DNA of 64,000 bases, from the NCBI RefSeq assembly GCF_009389715.1, contig NC_052393.1, forward strand, positions 1,178,001 to 1,242,000, written 5' to 3'. The notes under the pieces are model-generated. The model was not told the DNA's origin. It searched no databases and saw nothing but the letters and a program-made list of their open reading frames with translations. A program made the translations under genes and the position numbers. This DNA comes from Phoenix dactylifera (taxonomy: Eukaryota > Streptophyta > Magnoliopsida > Arecales > Arecaceae). This document shows positions 9,601 to 23,500 of the stretch, one piece after another; within the stretch, counting starts at the first letter, position 1; each line of letters starts with the position of its first letter.

Positions 9601-12600
9601 GGTGATCATCTACCCACACAAGGTAAAGATCTGGTCTTCCTAATATTGTAAAAAGTTTTTAATCCTAATCTATCTACGAACGACGGTTTTAAAATACGTT
9701 CATGCGATGAACGGGATCTCGTGCATGTCCCTTCCGTTGTGTTTTGATTTTTCTGCAGCGTGCGTGGGATCCCAACAGGATTCGCCAGTCTATTTTTCGC
9801 TTCATGGTTGATCAAGAGCTCAAAATGTTTGATAATTAGGTGAAATCATCTTGTGCATCTGCTTTTCTTTTTTCTGAATTTTAAAAGAACATGTTACCTT
9901 CGATGTATTTGGTTGCCAACAAATTGTTGGATGCCAGCTAGAAAATTGTAGCTTTTTCTTTTTGCCGTTGACTCTTTGATGGCTTTGTTATCCCCTAAGA
10001 TTGAAGAACGAGTATATCAGTGGAAATGGTTATGTATTTATTCTTATACTGTTGCTGTTACTTTGATGAATCTATTTATGCTGTCACAATCATGATTTTT
10101 TTCTGTTATGACATGGCTTTGTGGTTTAATTTATGAATAGGCACAGCAATTGTTCCAAAAGGATGCTCAAAAAATTACACCAGAAGCTCTGGCAAGTGTA
10201 AAAGCAGCTATTGCAAGCAGTGAAATTGAGCATAAAGCAGAAACAAAAAAGAAAGCAATACCTCGTAAAGCAGCTGGCCAGACCTGGGAGGATCCAACAT
10301 TAGCAGATTGGCCTGAAAGTATGAACTCTAACCAAGTTACTCGACTTCTTTTTTATTTATATTTAAACACATCCTGGTTTTGGCTGTGACTGGGTTATTA
10401 GGTTTATTTTTGAACACTAATCCGTCTGTTGTAACTGTCTTGGTCATGCGGAATAATAGATCTATCCTTGCCTCTCACACGCTCCTGTTTTGTGCATCCC
10501 TGCATTAACTTGATGTAAGTTGAGTTCGTCTTTGACTTTTGTATGTTTCCCACTGCTATTTTTTATTCTGCTCCTGAACAAGAAGTGCTACTTCTTTGGG
10601 TTTTGTGGAACGTGGTGCAAGAATCTGATGACAGCCCATAAATACAGCAAGTATAAGACTTGACACATATAAGCCACATGAAGTTGGTTCAAATTTCTTT
10701 GGAGGGATTTAGGTGGGCCAGGTGATGTTGTCGTAAATATTATTTCTTACCACTTGGCTTAGTCTTAAGAGTTATTTTAGTTAAATGATGTCATTGTTTA
10801 CTGTGGAGATTTTGGGTACAATTAAGGAGTGGCGTCAGAACTGCTAAGAACTTTTTTATCCAAAAAACTGTGTATATGTAAAGAAAATGTTGTGAGCCAT
10901 GTGGGTGCTAATGCATGGTTATATATGAAATGTTATATAATGTTACGGTGTGTCAGAACTTTCCATTATGATACGCGCATGCTATTTCGTCCTATCCATT
11001 TTTATACAAATACATGTTATTTCATAAGAGTCCTCGATTCACTTCTCAAACACCACAAGTTGGTTTATGATATCAGTTTCTTGTGCATAACGAAGTTCTC
11101 TCTGTTTTTGCCCTCCCTCGCTCGCCATCTTGCTTTTTATTTCCCAAGAAAAACTAGTTTTTGCATAAGGTGGGCCATATTTGCATGATATTGCGTGTGC
11201 TTTTGTTGAAAATAACAAAACTATCCAAGTTGTAATATCTTTTATCTGCTGGTGTTGTACCTAAAATTTATTGGATACACTCATTAAAAATAGTGCACAT
11301 AAAAGTTCTGCACTTCCATTACCAACTATGTAGATATCTTTGTACTCATAAGCATGTAACATTTTCTTTTTTCCTTCTCTCCCAACTGATATGCATCTTG
11401 AAATTATGCCGAAGTTTCTCGAGTATTGCTGCAATCTGACAATCATATAACTTCTCATGATCTTCCAAGCTTTTCATTCTTTTATACCATGGGAACAGAT
11501 TCCTAACCTTTCCTGGAAGTACTGGAGATATTTCATGGTTCTAAAGAACCTTCAGTGATCTTTCATACTCAGCTCTGTCCTGCCTTCGTTCTCCATTTCT
11601 TTTCTTTTCTTTTCTTTGTTTTGGCCCATCTGTTACTTCTAAATTGTCATCTTGTCCCCATTTCCAGTCTCCATGTGCAGTGTTGAGGAGGTGGGGTTTT
11701 ATGACTGATATACATTATGGCACATTTCCTAACTGGCACCTCTGAATTGTTTTAAGATACTTTTTTGACTACTGGCATCACATGATGATTGTATAACATT
11801 TTCTCATGATCATCCCATTCTCTCTAAGGACAAAAGTAATTTTATTTGGTGCTTTTAGACACACTCTTCATGGTTGAGAAGTCTCCGGTGATCTTTTGTC
11901 TGAATGATTGTTTCTTTTAAAATTGCCTTCCATTTTTGTAGATTTTTAGTTCACATCTTCTTTTTTGAGTTGGCAGTTTTCTTAGCGCGGGAAGAGTAGA
12001 AAGCGGAGTTACCATATGTCAGAGCATGATGTCATATATATGTATATATATATACATATACATGTATATATATACATATACATGTATATATATATACATA
12101 TACATATATATATATATATATATATAGCTTCTTTATGATTTTATAAATTCTAATTCATCTTGATTGCAGTTTCATCTATGTTATTATTTTTCGAATTTAT
12201 CATTCCTATAGCTGTTTTACATGTTGCTGACTACCAGCAATCATCCTCTTGTGAGGCAATTGTGGGCTTACATGTTCTAATTGTTTGTACAAAGAATAAA
12301 AGAGTGGAGTATTTTTTTTTGTCAGTTGATGAAACTGAAACATTTACCAGGCAAAATGCATAGGATAGCAAATATTTTCAAATGACTCCATGCAGGATCC
12401 TTGATGGGGTCATTCAAAAAACCAACCAAAATGGAGCGGTAAAATATAAAAGATTATACACAAGGGAGCGGTAGGAGGTGGAGGTTTTCTTGAGCAATAC
12501 CTCCAAAACATGTACTGCAAAGGAGTACAATATAGATTTCAAATAGTAGAATAGTTAATGTGGCAAAACATGCAAGACTATATGATTCTCTGTAACAAGC

Positions 12601-14822
12601 CTGAAATAGCATGACACACTGGTCGTTGAGATTACACTGGATACGTGGAGGATAAAGATGGTCAGACCCTTATGGGAGATATTTGGGATCATGCTTGGAG
12701 AAACGCCTCCAAATGATTTGGTGAGAATTCTGGATTTGCATTAATTTAGGTAGAGATTTAAGGGCGAGAAGAATTATAATGGAGTGTAGCAAAGATGAAG
12801 AAAGTTCAAGCTTTCAAATCCAATGCAATGCTGATTGAGGCATATAATTACTAATAGCAAAGAAATATTTATTGATTTGTAATATGGGCATTCTGTAGAT
12901 ATTTGTGGAAAGATTTTGGGGTTTGCACTGTAGGTATCTGTGTTACCTAGATGTTGGGCATAGCTTCCAAATATATGTGTTCTACAAGTGATGTATCAAC
13001 TTTCAAAAATTTTGACAGTTCTCTGTTCCTTGACTGTTAGGCCCAAGGGAACATGATAAAATAGGGTAAGCCAATGCATGAGGCTCCCATTACTTGTGGG
13101 GTCTAGAGAGGGTCCGATGTACACATTCTTACCCCTGCATACGGGTGTTGTTTCCTTGTTCCAAATCTGTGACACCTATGTTAGAATAGAGCAACCTTAC
13201 CCATGACATCCGTGACATGGTGCCTTTGCTTATAAACAATTTTTTTTATAGTATCAAATTAAAGAAAAAAGGAAATATGTAAGGTGTCAATCATGTTGCT
13301 GGTAAAACATCAAATTAGATTATACGTTAGTGGAATTTTTGTAATTTAGAAAAATCTTATATATGACAATGTCAAGACAGATTGGATGCCTGTTAAAGGA
13401 CTTTGGAGGCACATAAAGACATTCCAAATTTTCCATTTGTATTGGAAATTTGACTTGAAGTAAATTTGATCATGGACTATGACTATAAGTTGGGGAAGAA
13501 TTTGGACGCGCTATCAATGAAGATGGGCTTATGACTGCACAGAGATGTGTGTACCATGTATTTCTTTCACACACATCTGTATGCTTGTATTATGTACAAC
13601 GATCCATTTGTGCATATTTTACTCATCATCTACTCTTTTGTATGGCTAATCACTCAACTCCGGTCCTTTTTGCTGTTGATATTTAGACTGCCTTCAATTA
13701 TTATGGCCATAAACTCGGAAAATAGCTGTGGAAAACACCCATTTAGTTTGCAGTGTTCCTCATTTAGTTTTTCTGTTTTTGGTTCTTTTGTGCAGATGAT
13801 TTTCGTTTATTTTGTGGAGATCTGGGCAATGAAGTCAATGATGATGTTCTTACAAAAGCATTTGCAAGATTTCAGTCATTCAACATGGCAAGAGTGAGTA
13901 GCTTGGCATTGCTTGAAATTATCAATATTTATTATTTTCTTTCTTTCTGTGCAGTTTTGGTTGCACTGTTTAATGTTGAAGTCTGTTCATCCCAATTTCG
14001 CAATATCATAATTTACTAGTTTTAATCAGTGATCAATCTGATCTTTGGCAGCATTCTGGAAAGCTTTATGAATTCTGAGAGAATCATTATTTCCTTGTAT
14101 TTAACTGTAGTGTCGTGTGTCTCCCTGATGGCTAGTTAATGGCTTAGGTTCTAATATTTGATGTTCAATTTATATACTAATTTCTTTTATTGTTTTAAAT
14201 GATTAGTTCCTTATAGCTGAAACTCGAGAAACCTCAACTGAGTTTAGAGTTGACTTGAAGTGGGTGCCAGAAATATCAATGAGCTAAGATGATCTTTCCT
14301 TCTTGTTAACTGAAGAATTTCGGATGTTTATGACTAGATATAATTTTATTATTCTTTCTTCAGGTGGTGAGGGACAAGAGGACTGGCAAAACTAAAGGTT
14401 ACGGATTTGTGAGTTTTTCAAATGCTTCGGACCTTACAGCAGCATTGAAAGAAATGAACGGTCTGTATATCTTTGTTGTTGCAGTTAAAATGTCATATGA
14501 TATGTGTACATCTATGCAGACTGTACCTCTTTTATACTAAACTAATTTACTCATGCTACAAATTTTTATCGACGAAATATTGCAGGGAAATATGTTGGAA
14601 ATCGTCCAATCAAGTTGCGGAAGAGCACTTGGAAGGACAGGATAGATTATGAGGCTATGGAAAAGCAGAAGGTTGATTTTCATTCTTCCACCCAAATAAC
14701 TCCTTTCAGTTCAGTCTCGTGTTATCGTATGTCTCTTCTCACTTTTAGTTTTATGTTGTGATCTTTAGACTCAGGCTCCGAAGAAACCTAAACTGCCAAA
14801 GAAAGGCATCCTCCACAAATGA
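6637..14822 (+). CDS. RBM42: RNA-binding protein 42 (RBM42) homologue, one RRM
   Basis: Six coding exons: 6637-6855, 10141-10318, 13796-13893, 14364-14460, 14586-14671, 14769-14822. Joined in frame they give 243 residues. Residues 1-73 are rich in Pro, Ala, Tyr and Gln (low complexity). Residues 74-133 are a charged linker (ALASVKAAIASSEIEHKAET) with the conserved AGQTWEDPTLADWP block. One RRM follows: RNP2 is LFCGDL (137-142) and RNP1 is KGYGFVSF (176-183). The lysine-rich tail ends PKLPKKGILHK. Domain order and tail match plant RBM42. The family binds RNA in nucleus and cytoplasm, with roles in splicing and stress responses. ATG 6637 is the first in frame after the promoter. The last acceptor could be six bases further on (14775), removing Thr-Gln. 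Introns 1 and 2 (3.3 and 3.5 kb) carry repeats. Confidence 0.93.
7790..7920. repeat. Short dispersed AT-rich repeat with CATGCAAA words
   Basis: Contains repeated ATACATGCAAA motifs and resembles part of the segment at 63100-63245. Lies in intron 1 of the RBM42-type gene. Probably a fragment of a MITE. Confidence 0.3.
8313..9777 (+). mobile_element. Solo LTR, probably Copia type
   Basis: Begins TGTTAGATATATGCCC and ends GGGATCCCAACA, so it has the TG...CA form. The flanks CGATT (8308-8312) and GGATT (9778-9782) look like a 5-base target duplication with one difference. At 1,465 bases with no coding domains it fits a single long LTR left after recombination. The opening words (TATGCCCTAGAAG) resemble Copia LTRs of monocots; the lineage is a guess. 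It lies in intron 1 of the RBM42-type gene, in the same orientation. Confidence 0.65.
12033..12126. repeat. Compound TA/CATA microsatellite
   Basis: Alternating TATA and CATATACATG units in intron 2 of the RBM42-type gene; almost wholly alternating purine-pyrimidine. Confidence 0.9.
13040..13225 (-). mobile_element. Au-type SINE
   Basis: Plus strand reads GCATGAGGCTCCCATTACTT, then GGTCTAGAGAGGGTCCGATG, CTTACCCCTGCATACGG and a GTTTCC...GTGACACC region. These are hallmarks of the plant Au SINE, whose tRNA-like head is here on the minus strand (right end). No coding. A T-rich stretch follows at 13240-13250. The element is diverged. In intron 2 of the RBM42-type gene. Confidence 0.65.
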
Positions 14823-17504
14823 TGCTCCGCTCTGGTTCCATGAGTCACTGAACACTGGTAATAACTTGGTTAACCATAAAACTAAATGCCGTTGTGTCTC
14901 GTGTTGAAAGGTTTTTGTTTTGCTCGTGTTAGACTAGCACCTCGCTGAAAATTATAATGCAAGTTGTTTTTATTTTTATCTATTTATATATTTATTTTTG
15001 TCTTGTCCTTGTGTCAGCTGAAAGTTTCAAAAGCATCTCTGACAGGATTAAACTTATCAACTTTTGAATTAGCTTCAGGTTAGATGTTCTTGGTTGTAAA
15101 GTGAATTAATTTCATCCATTAATGTACATTTGTTGGGAGTTCTTCAGATTTGAATGGAAACTCATGTTTAAGTTGGGTACCTCTTCAGTTTTATTTGAAT
15201 GTCAGGTGATTGGTATTTCATTACCAGCTTTTACTTTCTTCTGAAATAATATCATGCAGACCAAGAATGGATTAGCCCTCTGTAACAGGTACGGGTATGC
15301 TATTGTTGTTATTTTAAGTTGGGGAACAAAAATATATTGGCGTGGTGTGAGTGAAATTTGACTGCTAGTTGCTTTGAGAACTCCAGGACCGAAGAAAGCA
15401 GGATACCAGGGGTAATGAAAAAGTAAGAGACTGAAGGTATATTATGCTAGGTTTGCTTTAGCTATGAGCTCATCTGCTAGATTAATAACAAGAAAAACCA
15501 CCCCATACACATACTGGTAACAGGAATTTAAATAACTGTTTATTTAAAGACGATAGCAATTTTCGAATTCCAATTTTTATGCTATTGGCATAAATAAACC
15601 AAATAAACCACCATCATCATCATCATTATTACTATTACTATTATTATTATTTGGTGGTGGGTTTTTTTTTTTTTTTTTTTTTTGGGGGGGGGGGGATGGC
15701 TATCATTCTCCTCAAAATTGGAGACCGCGTCTCTTGATTAATGTTTTCCGTTGGTATGGAGGGCAGTGCAGCAACTTATTTTTGGGCTTTAATTACGTCG
15801 TGAAACACTTATTGCGAACTTGAGAATGCTTATATGAGTCACGATTTAGACGTCATCTTTCGTTGCATCTTCGGATAAAACTCAGAGCGTTCTTTTTCTC
15901 CCCTGGTTGCGCAGTTCTCCTCTTGGCTTGAGTACTTCGGCTTAGGCATAAACTGAACATCCAAACTATTGGCTTGTGCAATGTTTTATCCGGCATGCGT
16001 TGATATATATTGAAAGTGGAATTTCTGATCAAAGTTGAATGTGAGGGAACTGACGGTTGAGATTCCAGGATTCGAGGAGCCTATGCATTAGAAATGGTAT
16101 AGCTCCCATCTGCTATAATAATACATGATCAGGGGCCTATACATTGCTCTAACACCGACGACCTAATTTCAAATATATTCTGTTGTATGCGAATATGCTA
16201 ATTTTTTTTATATTTATAATATGAAAAGATTTTTCTATCAACGAATGATAATGAAAAATGCTTTTGTTTGTTTTTTTTTTTTTGGTCTATCGATTTCAAG
16301 CTTCACTCAAATTGAGTCCAAGTAAAACTTCGCTTCAGCTTGGCTTGCTCATTAATTGATCAAGCTAAACTTTAAACTCGCATGACCTAGTTGTGTGTGA
16401 AGAGATCGTTCGGATGACAGTATTTCTTGGGAATACAGATATCCAGAAAGGTTGAGAGCTTGCGCACGCCATGTATGTATGGCCATTGAAGACCGACGGT
16501 TCGGTTTTGAAGGGTGTCAACCTTCCTTTCCATACTTCCTTTTTTTCCTTCAGTATCCCGCTTTTGCAAGTATTATGCTCAGTCTGCTCGGTGAGGGCGT
16601 GTATGTATAGGATATATGAAGTTGGAAACCAGACCAATCTTAAAAACAAATATATACATGGTCTTATTGAATCTTTAGGATTAGAAACAGAATCTTTAGT
16701 ATTGTAGAATATGAGATCTATTATAGCCCATGTCAGTTGAGCCTCTCCTAGTTCATTTCTATAGGATAGGAAAAAATAGATCTAGTACATTTTTTTTTTC
16801 TCTCTCTATAAGTTTCGGGCCTGCCTGCTGAAAAAATTTCTATGCATTCTGTGAATATAGGCTTAGCCTGGCCTACATCCCTATGAATCTTATTAGATTG
16901 CACAACACTATCCAAGCAAGCCCTAAAAATATTTTTAAAAACTTCCCTCCAAAAATAATTGTGGTACAAAATAGTATTTTTTTTATCTGATAAAAGACAT
17001 GGAAGATAAAACTATTATTGTCCCATTAGATTGTTGTCACACCATTATAATAACCTTTACTTCAATGTTGTTTCAATAATAAAAATTTAAAAAATAACTT
17101 TTTGGGCAAACCCTTCTATTCTGCTGTTATTCGGAATTTGTTTACAAACCCAGCAGTAAAAACTCATATGGTGACATTCCCTGAATAATTAACTTGAACA
17201 AATAACTTTCTGGTGATAATAACGGCTTGTCTTGCTGGAATCTACTTCAACTTCGTTTACACACTGCAGAAAACAAAAGAAAAGGGACATGTGCCTATCA
17301 AATTATGAGCCACTTGAGGACAGTTTTCTTATTACTTAACAAAAGAGAACAAACATGAAGAGCTTGTAAAAGAGCCACAATCAGCTGATTAGGGGTTTAA
17401 AAATCAACTGTAACACCTGGAGAGTTAAAAATATGCAGCTGACAGAAATGATCTGTGCAATCAGGCAACGCTTCTTTGGCCCAACCTGCACAGTCAAGAT
17501 AACA
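14823..17504. other. Intergenic region between two convergent genes
   Basis: Holds the 3' UTR of the RBM42-type gene on the left and that of the PMT gene on the right. Contains a (CAT)n/(ATT)n microsatellite (about 15611-15650) and a T22G12 tract (15662-15695). Short open frames around 16365-16970 show no family signature. Nothing else recognised. Confidence 0.6.
15662..15695. repeat. Poly-T/poly-G junction tract
   Basis: T22 followed directly by G12. Similar T-then-G junctions occur at 57038-57073 and, on the minus strand, at 59896-59915. Confidence 0.9.
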
Positions 17505-20500
17505 TTATGCTGAATCCTTGAGGCTCCCATCTGCAGACCACATTTTCTTCCGGATCACAAACACCATCTCAGTATCTTCTGAATCTGGATTGGCCTCAGC
17601 ATCTGCCACAGCTACTGATTCCCAGTGCAATGCTGTCAAATACTTTTTTATAAATTTCACAACTGGCTGCTTGTCTCGAATAATTACAAAACCAGTTGGT
17701 CTGAGTATACGGTCCATCTCAATGAGAAGGTCCTCAGCACTGCAGCCTTTCTTCTCAAGATCAGAGAAGACGGTCCATGCATGGAGGAGATCATAGGTTC
17801 GAGGGTAGGTTGAGAAGGCTTGGCACCTGTCAAGAGTGATGCATAAGTCAGTTGGCAAACACAAAATATGCAAATAGATAAACACATGATATTTTGACTG
17901 ATGCTGCAAGCAAGATACCGGTGTCTTTCTAATTGAGACAAAAAATCAGGTTGTCTATCCTATATGATCTTTTCCCTCAATCATTTCTATTGAGTACAGC
18001 CAAATTGACCAGGGAAAAAATATTTCATACATAATGGAAGAAAAAAGACGACAAAATAGTAAACCTAATGAAGAAAGGATTTTGTACTTACTAATCTTCA
18101 CATGAAAATTAAATATATATCACTTTCTACTGACATAGGAAGCATATGCGAAAGTAACAAAACACTTCTGCAACTAAAAAGAACCACAACTATTGAGAGA
18201 TGAATCTTTTAGATAGATGGCCTTCAAAAAGCCAGGGTTGACTGCAAATGTGTTTACCATGAACAGCTTAGGTCAGAAATAACTGTTATAAGATGGTAAC
18301 CCATTTTAATATTAAATGGTCAAAAAGAAAGGGAGACAAATAAAGATTTGGGTGGACAAGAGACTTCACAAAAACTACTTCAGAGATACGATGCATAAGC
18401 TGACCCCAGTAGATGGAGCATAGCTTGATGACCACGATTATGTTCAGATCACTTACAAAGTGCTTCTCAAGGGCACGAGAACAATATAATCTCATTACAA
18501 AAGAACTAGTAAAAATCTCATACATTTCCGCTCCAAGCATATATGAAAATGTGGAAGTAAAATGAAGGTTCATCCCCAACTCCTCCCCCCCTCTCCCTTC
18601 AAAAAAAAAAGAGGAGGGCGGGGGGGGAGGGGGGGGGGGGGGGGGGGGGGGGGGCGGGGGTAAAGAAGAAAATAACATATACACACATGCAAAGTTCACC
18701 GTCTTGGTACCGGACCTCGTACCGGTGCCATACTAGCACTGTGTCAGTACGGTATGCTATGCGATGATTTCTGCGTACCAAGTGTCAATACGCTATCCAT
18801 ACCGGGTACCGGTGCCGAATCGGTATGGTACGGTATGCCATGTACCACCTGGTTTGGGCCGATATGCCAAACCATGCACACATGCATGCACACACACACT
18901 GACACATATAGAATCTTGGCAAATCTGTTGATAAATTTGAAAGTCCTATCACATCCTTTGCCAAAAAACAAGGATATTGGAACTCTTTTGTCATCACATA
19001 CTGATGGTCCTAACCTGCCTTGAGTGTGATGTTTCTTTGCCAAAAAGTTAATGGTTGAAGATTTATTTTTCATTATTTTCACAATTGTGTGCCTTGCCCA
19101 ATTGAACCTAATTATTCAGGCATCCTTGTGCTAGATCTGATTGTCTTTATGATGCATAAGAACAAGCAATTAACAATCAGCTGCAAAAAAGTAGATTAGA
19201 GTTGTCTCAAAAAAGATGCACTAATATTAAAATCTAAAACTAACAATAGCCTACCAGTCATGTACAGTCCCTATTAGGCCTCTGTCATAAATTATTTTAA
19301 GGGTGTTTGGTCCATCTTCTGGCACAACATTCATCACCCAAACATCCTTGTCCTTGAGAGCAGCTGCAAATGACCCCATATTTGCCTTCATGTCCATCAA
19401 GTTTCTTACAGTGTTTGGTTTGATTTTCTGATTCAATAAGCTCCAATATTTGTCAACCCTTCTTCGCCAAATTTCCTACAGCATATTAGAAACTATAAGT
19501 TATCAGATTTCCATTTGTCAAAGCATCTATGCTTGCTAATGAACCTATATGGACAACAACAAAGCAGGTACAAAGAAACATGCAACTCAAAGATAGTAAA
19601 ATACCATGTCTTTTGTAAACATTTCACTGGTATAGTCAAAATCAGCAAGACGGGGAGGAGGAGTAGTTAAGCGAGCAGGCCAAGGAGCCAATCCACTACC
19701 CCTAGCTCTATGCATCTCTGTCAAAAACAAGATTTGTTAAGAAACTGAAAATCTTTCTGGAAAGAAGTAAGAAGCTGATTGTAATGGCCAAAAGGTCAAT
19801 TTCGATAAGAGCCATTGCTTCTTCTCGAACAGAGCTCCTCGTACTTCAGTTATCAAATTTGAAAACTTTTCCAGTATAAGCATCATGTTACAACAAGTAG
19901 TAAACTTTATCATACTCTATGGGACATGACAATGGTCATATGAAACCTTTTGGAAGGGAAAGCTCATAGATACACAGGATTCGTTTGAAAATCAAGCCAT
20001 GACAAAAAAGGAAAACAAAGAAATTTTAACTATGCTTATTTAATTATTATAAAACATATGGTGTCTTGTCATATTTCCTCTCCTAAAGTATCTATGTAGA
20101 ACTGTGGAAAAGTGAAAAATGATTCACAGACTAACTCAAAACAAATGGAAGACAAAATAACTGTTGTCCAGATCCCCCCTATCCTTCCCATACCCTCATT
20201 TAGGCTTGTGGCTCTGAGTTCAAGAGCTATAACTGAACATTGATGGACATTATCTTCATGACCCATTTTATTCCTAGTCCCTTGTAATGTCATATTTCTG
20301 TTTCAATATATGGAAATCATGCAATTAATGACTGGATTGAATTAATGACGAAGAATATTTGCTATTAGTTAGTTCAAAAATTTAGTTCTGAAACCTAGTG
20401 ATGATCTGGTAAGCATTTTAACTCTAATTCCTTACCCTATTTGGTATATTTATTGCAAGTTTAAGTTTTTCTTCAATTTCCAATTCCAGTAATGTATTTG

Positions 20501-23500
20501 GTGCTCACCAACCATACCAAGTTATTGATTTAAACCAAGGCATCCCACCATAAGAAGTCCCTGGTACTCTTTTATATGACAAGATTACTCTTATTCTCAT
20601 TTGTTACTATTCTTATTAGAGCAATGCTGAATTAATATGAAGCAGATAAGTAACCCTACGAAATCAGGATTAATGCCCAAAACTGTTTGCTTATAGGGGA
20701 ACCTGCACACACTAGCACTGATCATTTGGAGTAATTTGTCCTTTTTCATAAGCAAGTTCGCCTGTTGCAAAATACAAATATTCACAAGCAAAACCTACTT
20801 GGGTATATGCAAGAAAGGTGCAGCAGTTTTCTTAATATGTATATATGGTTAAGATCATTCTATTTGGTGCCCTCGAAGGTGGAGAGATTTTATGGCTAGG
20901 TAACTCAATACTTTAAAGGATGTTAGCATTGACAAATTAATATGTAATGCTAGCAGCAAAGTATTAATTTCTTTAATTCCATTGGTACTGGTAAAGCAAA
21001 TTTAGTCTTAACACTTTCAATGAGCATGGCCTCTGATGTGCTACATATAAACAGTTATGAAATGCACTGACACTGAAATGCATTATCATGACAAGCTCAT
21101 AATCAACGGGTAGAAACCTGCAAATAGCGGAGCTAGTGGGATGGGTTAGGTCCAGGTCTTGCTTCAGCCATATCTCTCCCTAATTACCTTGAGTCAACAA
21201 TCTAGATCTACCTCCAACAGATTCATGTTTGACACAGGTATAGTCTCATCATTTCTTTCTGATGGAAAGTTCTTTATTTATATCTACGCTCTTCTATATT
21301 TTATATTTGACAACATAATAAACCTATGGCTATTTTCGGCATTAACAACACAGTTTTGATTCAACTTTTTCTCAATATTCATCAAGGCATTTCACAAGTC
21401 AACATGAATCTTGACAAGATGCATCCTAGTTACAAACTTAAATTCCATAATCAACAAAGGAAATTTCCCTACTTGCCAACTAGTCTTCTAGATTTCATGG
21501 CATGCCCCTCCAACAAAGTAGCCTTGACTAGGAATTGGACATTGATAGTTACACAGTTGAGATCAAGTTATTGTGCCCTAGTCCATGAAGCTGACAAAAT
21601 ACGGATGCACTAAGGCTTGTTTGTTGGATTGAGGTTTCACACATTAGTATATGACAAATTTGTTGCCAAGCCAGCTAACTGTCCATGCAATGAACCAAAA
21701 GTAAAATCAGGAACTTTGAAGGTTCCTACAACAGATACGCAGAAACGTGAATCTATCATTTCTTACAGAAAATGATCAGATAAAACAACATGCATTATGA
21801 ATTACTAAATTAAATAATGATCATGTTCATGTAGTTGCATGTGGGAGATATGAAGTTTAAATGCAAAATTTTAATTTACACAACTAAGCACCAAAATTAT
21901 TAAATCTGATGTTTATAACAATACACAGCACAACCAACTAAATAACCCAGTAAAGAACATTAATTTCAATGCATGGTCATTGACACAATCAGGGTACGCC
22001 GAACCGGTACCGGTGGCGACCCAGACCGAGTCAGTACCGGTTTGGGCCGTACCGAACAGGTACCAACCCGGTCAGCCGTGGGAACGCGCCCGCGAGGTTC
22101 CCAACGCGCACAGGCGCGCTGCCCATCACGCGCGAGACGCGTTTCCACGCATTTCTCCGCGCTTCCACGGGTGAGGCCGCACGCACGGGAGCATTTTCCC
22201 GCGCAGGACGCGCGCGGCCACGTTCCTTTTGTTTTCTTTTCTTCTTTTCGTTTTCTTTTCCTTCTCTTCTTCCTTCTTCCCGAATCTTCTCTTTTCTTCT
22301 CCTTTCTTCTCCTCTCTCCTCCTCTCTTCTCCTCTCTTTCCCCCTTTCTCCAGCGAGCAAGGAAGGATGTTTCCCGCGCGAGGCCTGGTACCGGTACGTC
22401 TTCCTCTCTTCTTCTTTTTCTCCTCTTTCTCTTCTTCTTCCTCTTCTTTCTTCCTCTTTCTTCCTCTTCTTTCCTCTTCTTCTTCCCCGCGCGTGCGAGC
22501 GCGCTGCCTTGTGCGTACCGGTGGAACCGGTCCGGTTCGCACCTGTATGCAGCAGAAACCGGTCGGTTCCGGATAGGGGCCGGAACCGTTTTACACGGCT
22601 GAACCGTACCAGTTGGCCTCAGTACCAGTACGGTACGTGCAGAACCAGCCGGTACGGGCCGATTCAGCATACCATGGATGCAATCCTAGAATTCATCAAT
22701 GTCCTGAAGAAGAATGAAACAAGCATGCAAAAAATTTTGGTAGTCAGGTAAATGTAGTCAAGAAGCTTCTTAAAAATCCCATGGGCTTTTATAGATTCTA
22801 GAAGATCACTCCATAAATATCCCATAAGGAAAAGGTACTCACGTTTAGAATAAGGGGTAATACAGGTTTCCATCCGTACACCCCATACTGCATCTGGATC
22901 ATCATTGGCTCTGCACAAAGGAGGTCGAGTGCCTGGTTCTCTGTTCATATAGCAATCATTTGTTAGAGGTTTGACCCAAATTACAGTCTGGTTTCGTTTA
23001 ACAGCAATCTTCCAGCACATTCGTTCAACAAAAGCACTCATTTCCCTCCATATTCTAAGATCCTCTTCATCCTGTGCATATGCTTCAGGAGATGAATAAG
23101 CAAAGTAGCCTCCAGGCCTAAGCAATCTATCTAACTCAAGCAGAAGAATCCCATCCCTTTGAAGCCAATCAATCCTACAACGAGAACAATGAGCAAATTC
23201 AAAGGATCTGCTAGGGTACGGGAGCCTCTTTGTCCCTAAAACACCAAGGTAAGCAGGAATTCCTCTCTCAAGAGCAAACTGGATCTGGTTTTGATGCACA
23301 TCATTGGGTGCGAAAGACATTGCTACAATATCAGATGAAAGTAGATAACCCCCAAAGCTTGCAACACCACAGCCAACATCTAGAACTGTCCGGATCCTTC
23401 CTTCATTGTTGAGATTATTATTTGGAAAGCCGAGCATCTGTCAATCCAAATCAGGAACCAGATTTGTCAATGTTGCACCCACCAAAGAAAGCATGCTCAA

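Noticed and set aside
21966-22670. Lys/Arg/Glu-rich and Phe/Ser-rich frames of 100-234 codons
   Set aside because: They translate a TTC/CTCC simple-sequence tract and the GC-rich ends of the TACC-ended repeat inside a PMT intron.
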